Assembly (NCBI GenBank): GCA_002299785.1
Contig: DBNL01000143.1
Span: forward strand, 1-8,755
Source: Verrucomicrobia bacterium UBA673
GTDB taxonomy: Bacteria > Verrucomicrobiota > Verrucomicrobiia > Limisphaerales > UBA1096
DNA: 8,755 nt
Direction: 5' to 3'
Shown here: positions 7,209-8,755 of the stretch, piece by piece
How the letters are laid out: every line of letters begins with the position of its first letter
How positions within the stretch are numbered: position 1 is the stretch's first letter
Notes under the pieces: model-generated
What the model was told of the DNA's origin: nothing
Seen by the model: only the letters and a program-made list of their open reading frames with translations
The model's database searches: none
Position numbers and translations under genes: made by a program

Positions 7209-8609
7209 ATGGCTTCCTCTTTTTTGAACGGGCTGAAACGGAGTGCATTTGGCTTGGCTATGGCACTTGGTTTGGGTTTGTCGTGCTTGGCCGGAGAGCA
7301 GTTGAACTTCGTCGTGATTTTCACAGACGACCAGGGGTACGGAGATATGTCGTGCAACGGCCATCCGACCATCCACACGCCGCACCTCGATCGTATGGCG
7401 TATCAGGGGCAGAAGTGGACACAGTTTTATTCCTCGGCACCGGTCTGCACGTCCAGCCGCGCGGCACTGATGACCGGGCGGCTTCCTGTGCGCTCCGGCA
7501 TGGCCTCGAGCAAGAGAGTGGTGTTGTTCCCGGACTCTGCCGGCGGCCTGCCTCAAAGCGAGATCACAGTTGCCGAGGTGCTCAAGGGGGCCGGCTACAA
7601 AACTGCGATGGTGGGCAAGTGGCATATGGGTCATCTGCCAAAACATCTGCCGATCACGCAGGGCTTCGACTCCTACTACGGCATCCCATATTCGAATGAT
7701 ATGGATCGTGATCCGTCAGTGAAGGGCAACTGGGTGACGACCGGCAAGTCGTCGCCGTGGTCAGTATATCGCGTGCCGTTGTTGCGTGACGCCGAGGAGA
7801 TCGAGCGACCGGTGAATCAAAGTACCATCACCCGCCGTTATACCCAGCAGGCGGTCAAATTCATAAAGAATAACAAGGAGAATCCATTCTTTCTCTATCT
7901 TGCACATTCGATGCCGCACATTCCGCTGTACCGATCCAAGAAGTTTGAGGGCAAAAGCCTAAATGGGATTTATGGCGACGTGATCTCGGAGATTGACTGG
8001 TCGGTTGGCCAGGTGCTCAACACGTTGCGCAAACAGAAGCTCGACAAGAAAACAATCGTGCTGTTCACGTCTGACAACGGGCCGTGGGATGTTTTCAAGA
8101 CGCACGGCGGCTCGGCCGGTCTGCTGCGCGGAGCCAAGGGCGGCACTCGAGAGGGAGGCATGCGCGAGCCGGCAATTTTCTGGGGCCCGGGTAACGTGAA
8201 ACCGGGCGTGGTGCAGGAGATGGGCAGCACGCTCGACGTGTTGCCGACCTTTGCCAGTCTGGCTGGGGCCAAGGCACCGGACGACCGTGTGATCGACGGC
8301 CATGACTTGAGCGATGTGTTGCTGAACCGCGGCAAGAGTCCACGCAAGGTGATGTTTTATTTTGGCGGGGCCCAGTTGAGCGCGGTGCGTTCTGGTAACT
8401 ACAAGGCGCAGTTTCGTGGGGAAAACGGCATTAACCCCAAGCCCTTAGCCAAGCCGGAGCTGTACCACTTGGGTGAGGATCCGTCCGAGAAATACGACTT
8501 GGCCGCCAAGCATCCCGAGATTGTCGCGCGTCTGGCCAATCTGGGCGAAAAACTTCAGGCCAGCGTCAAGCCGGTGCCCGACCAGCTAGTCCCGCGGATC
8601 GGTAAATAA
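7209..8609 (+). CDS. Secreted sulfatase (type I, arylsulfatase family)
   Basis: A 466-residue type I sulfatase, which hydrolyses sulfate esters using a formylglycine made from cysteine. After a signal peptide (K10/R11, hydrophobic 13-28, probable cleavage after CLA at 26-28), the catalytic set is complete: FTDDQGYGD with metal ligands D40 and D41; VCTSSRAALMTGR with formylglycine precursor C80 and R84; GKWHMG with K137 and H139; AHSMPHIPL with H233; SDNGP with D289 and N290; and K310. The C-terminal subdomain ends with ELYHLGEDPSEKYDLA (417-432), typical of the family. The third position of the maturation motif is serine (CTSSR) instead of the usual proline or alanine. ATG 7209 is chosen because it starts a normal signal peptide; ATG 7134 would add 25 residues and overlap the polymerase by 10 bases. 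Substrate unknown, likely a sulfated polysaccharide or its fragments. No maturation enzyme is in the window. Confidence 0.93.
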   Translation: MASSFLNGLKRSAFGLAMALGLGLSCLAGEQLNFVVIFTDDQGYGDMSCNGHPTIHTPHLDRMAYQGQKWTQFYSSAPVCTSSRAALMTGRLPVRSGMASSKRVVLFPDSAGGLPQSEITVAEVLKGAGYKTAMVGKWHMGHLPKHLPITQGFDSYYGIPYSNDMDRDPSVKGNWVTTGKSSPWSVYRVPLLRDAEEIERPVNQSTITRRYTQQAVKFIKNNKENPFFLYLAHSMPHIPLYRSKKFEGKSLNGIYGDVISEIDWSVGQVLNTLRKQKLDKKTIVLFTSDNGPWDVFKTHGGSAGLLRGAKGGTREGGMREPAIFWGPGNVKPGVVQEMGSTLDVLPTFASLAGAKAPDDRVIDGHDLSDVLLNRGKSPRKVMFYFGGAQLSAVRSGNYKAQFRGENGINPKPLAKPELYHLGEDPSEKYDLAAKHPEIVARLANLGEKLQASVKPVPDQLVPRIGK

Positions 8610-8618
8610 CCGAATGGT

Positions 8619-8755
8619 TTAGTCGATCGTTCGAAATGCTAAGAGGGCTTTTTCGGTGCGGACATACAGTGTGTTTTTGTCAATTGCAGGCGTGACAAAA
8701 ACCGGCACTTTAAGATCGTGTTGATGGATGATTTTAAATTCTTTGTTCACTTTGA
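8619..8755 (-). CDS. PQQ/BamB-like beta-propeller protein, C-terminal fragment; runs off the right edge
   Basis: The reverse strand holds 44 codons before a TAA at 8621-8619. They include KVPVFVTPAIDKNTLYVRTE (residues 15-34 of the fragment) followed by KALLAFRTID and the stop. The pattern of a proline/alanine turn, then LYVRT and LLAF, is the last blade of a PQQ-like repeat protein (pyrrolo-quinoline quinone dehydrogenase or BamB type propeller), very common as secreted or periplasmic proteins in Planctomycetota and Verrucomicrobiota. Most such proteins do not bind PQQ, and the role here cannot be told from the tail. The gene converges on the sulfatase, with 9 bases between stop codons. The start and most of the protein lie outside the window. 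Confidence 0.75.
   Translation of the reverse strand, partial: KVNKEFKIIHQHDLKVPVFVTPAIDKNTLYVRTEKALLAFRTID

Noticed and set aside
8599..8613. Small hairpin (TCGGT, AAATA loop, ACCGA) at the convergent end of the sulfatase
   Set aside because: The stem is only 5 pairs, half of it lies in the sulfatase end and stop, and no T-run follows on either strand, so a terminator call is not supported.
1..8755. A new defence, mobile or CRISPR-like system
   Set aside because: No repeat arrays, transposase, integrase, nuclease, toxin-antitoxin or reverse-transcriptase motifs were seen. The lone Y-family polymerase has no ImuA or LexA partner in the window.

Overview
The window looks like an ordinary chromosomal stretch from a bacterium of the Planctomycetota-Verrucomicrobiota group. 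The main evidence is a PSCyt1/PSCyt2/PSD1 (DUF1549/DUF1553) cytochrome-type protein followed at once by a Tat-exported DUF1501 protein. That pair is largely confined to this superphylum. A secreted sulfatase and the end of a PQQ-type beta-propeller protein, both abundant in the same bacteria, agree with this. The DNA is GC-rich, densely coding, and has no tRNA, rRNA, CRISPR array or insertion sequence that I can see.

Reverse-strand block (about 1-5720), in order of transcription: PSD1 cytochrome protein (5720-3258), DUF1501 protein (3204-1807), M20 metallopeptidase (1784-624) and a GT4-type glycosyltransferase that runs off the left edge (601-1). The gaps are 53, 22 and 22 bases, so one operon is plausible. 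The 53-base gap holds a perfect 22-base palindrome, and an 18-base part of it recurs in the signal-peptide codons of the first gene.

Forward-strand block (about 5827-8609): a Y-family (DinB/UmuC-like) translesion DNA polymerase, then a secreted sulfatase with a complete catalytic set. About 106 bases separate the divergent PSD1 and polymerase starts. At the right edge, the last 44 codons of a PQQ/BamB-like propeller protein lie on the reverse strand (8755-8619), converging on the sulfatase with only 9 bases between the stops.

As a unit, the exported PSD1/DUF1501 pair and the sulfatase suggest handling of sulfated or otherwise complex polymers outside the cytoplasm. The peptidase and glycosyltransferase would act in the cytoplasm, and the polymerase appears to be an unrelated neighbour. 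I found no clear new defence or mobile system. The points most worth checking are the dispersed palindrome, the altered nucleotide-contact residues and odd tail of the polymerase, and the unexplained attachment of a peptidase and a glycosyltransferase to the PSD1/DUF1501 pair. The glycosyltransferase and propeller fragments were read directly from the reverse strand because they run off the window edges.
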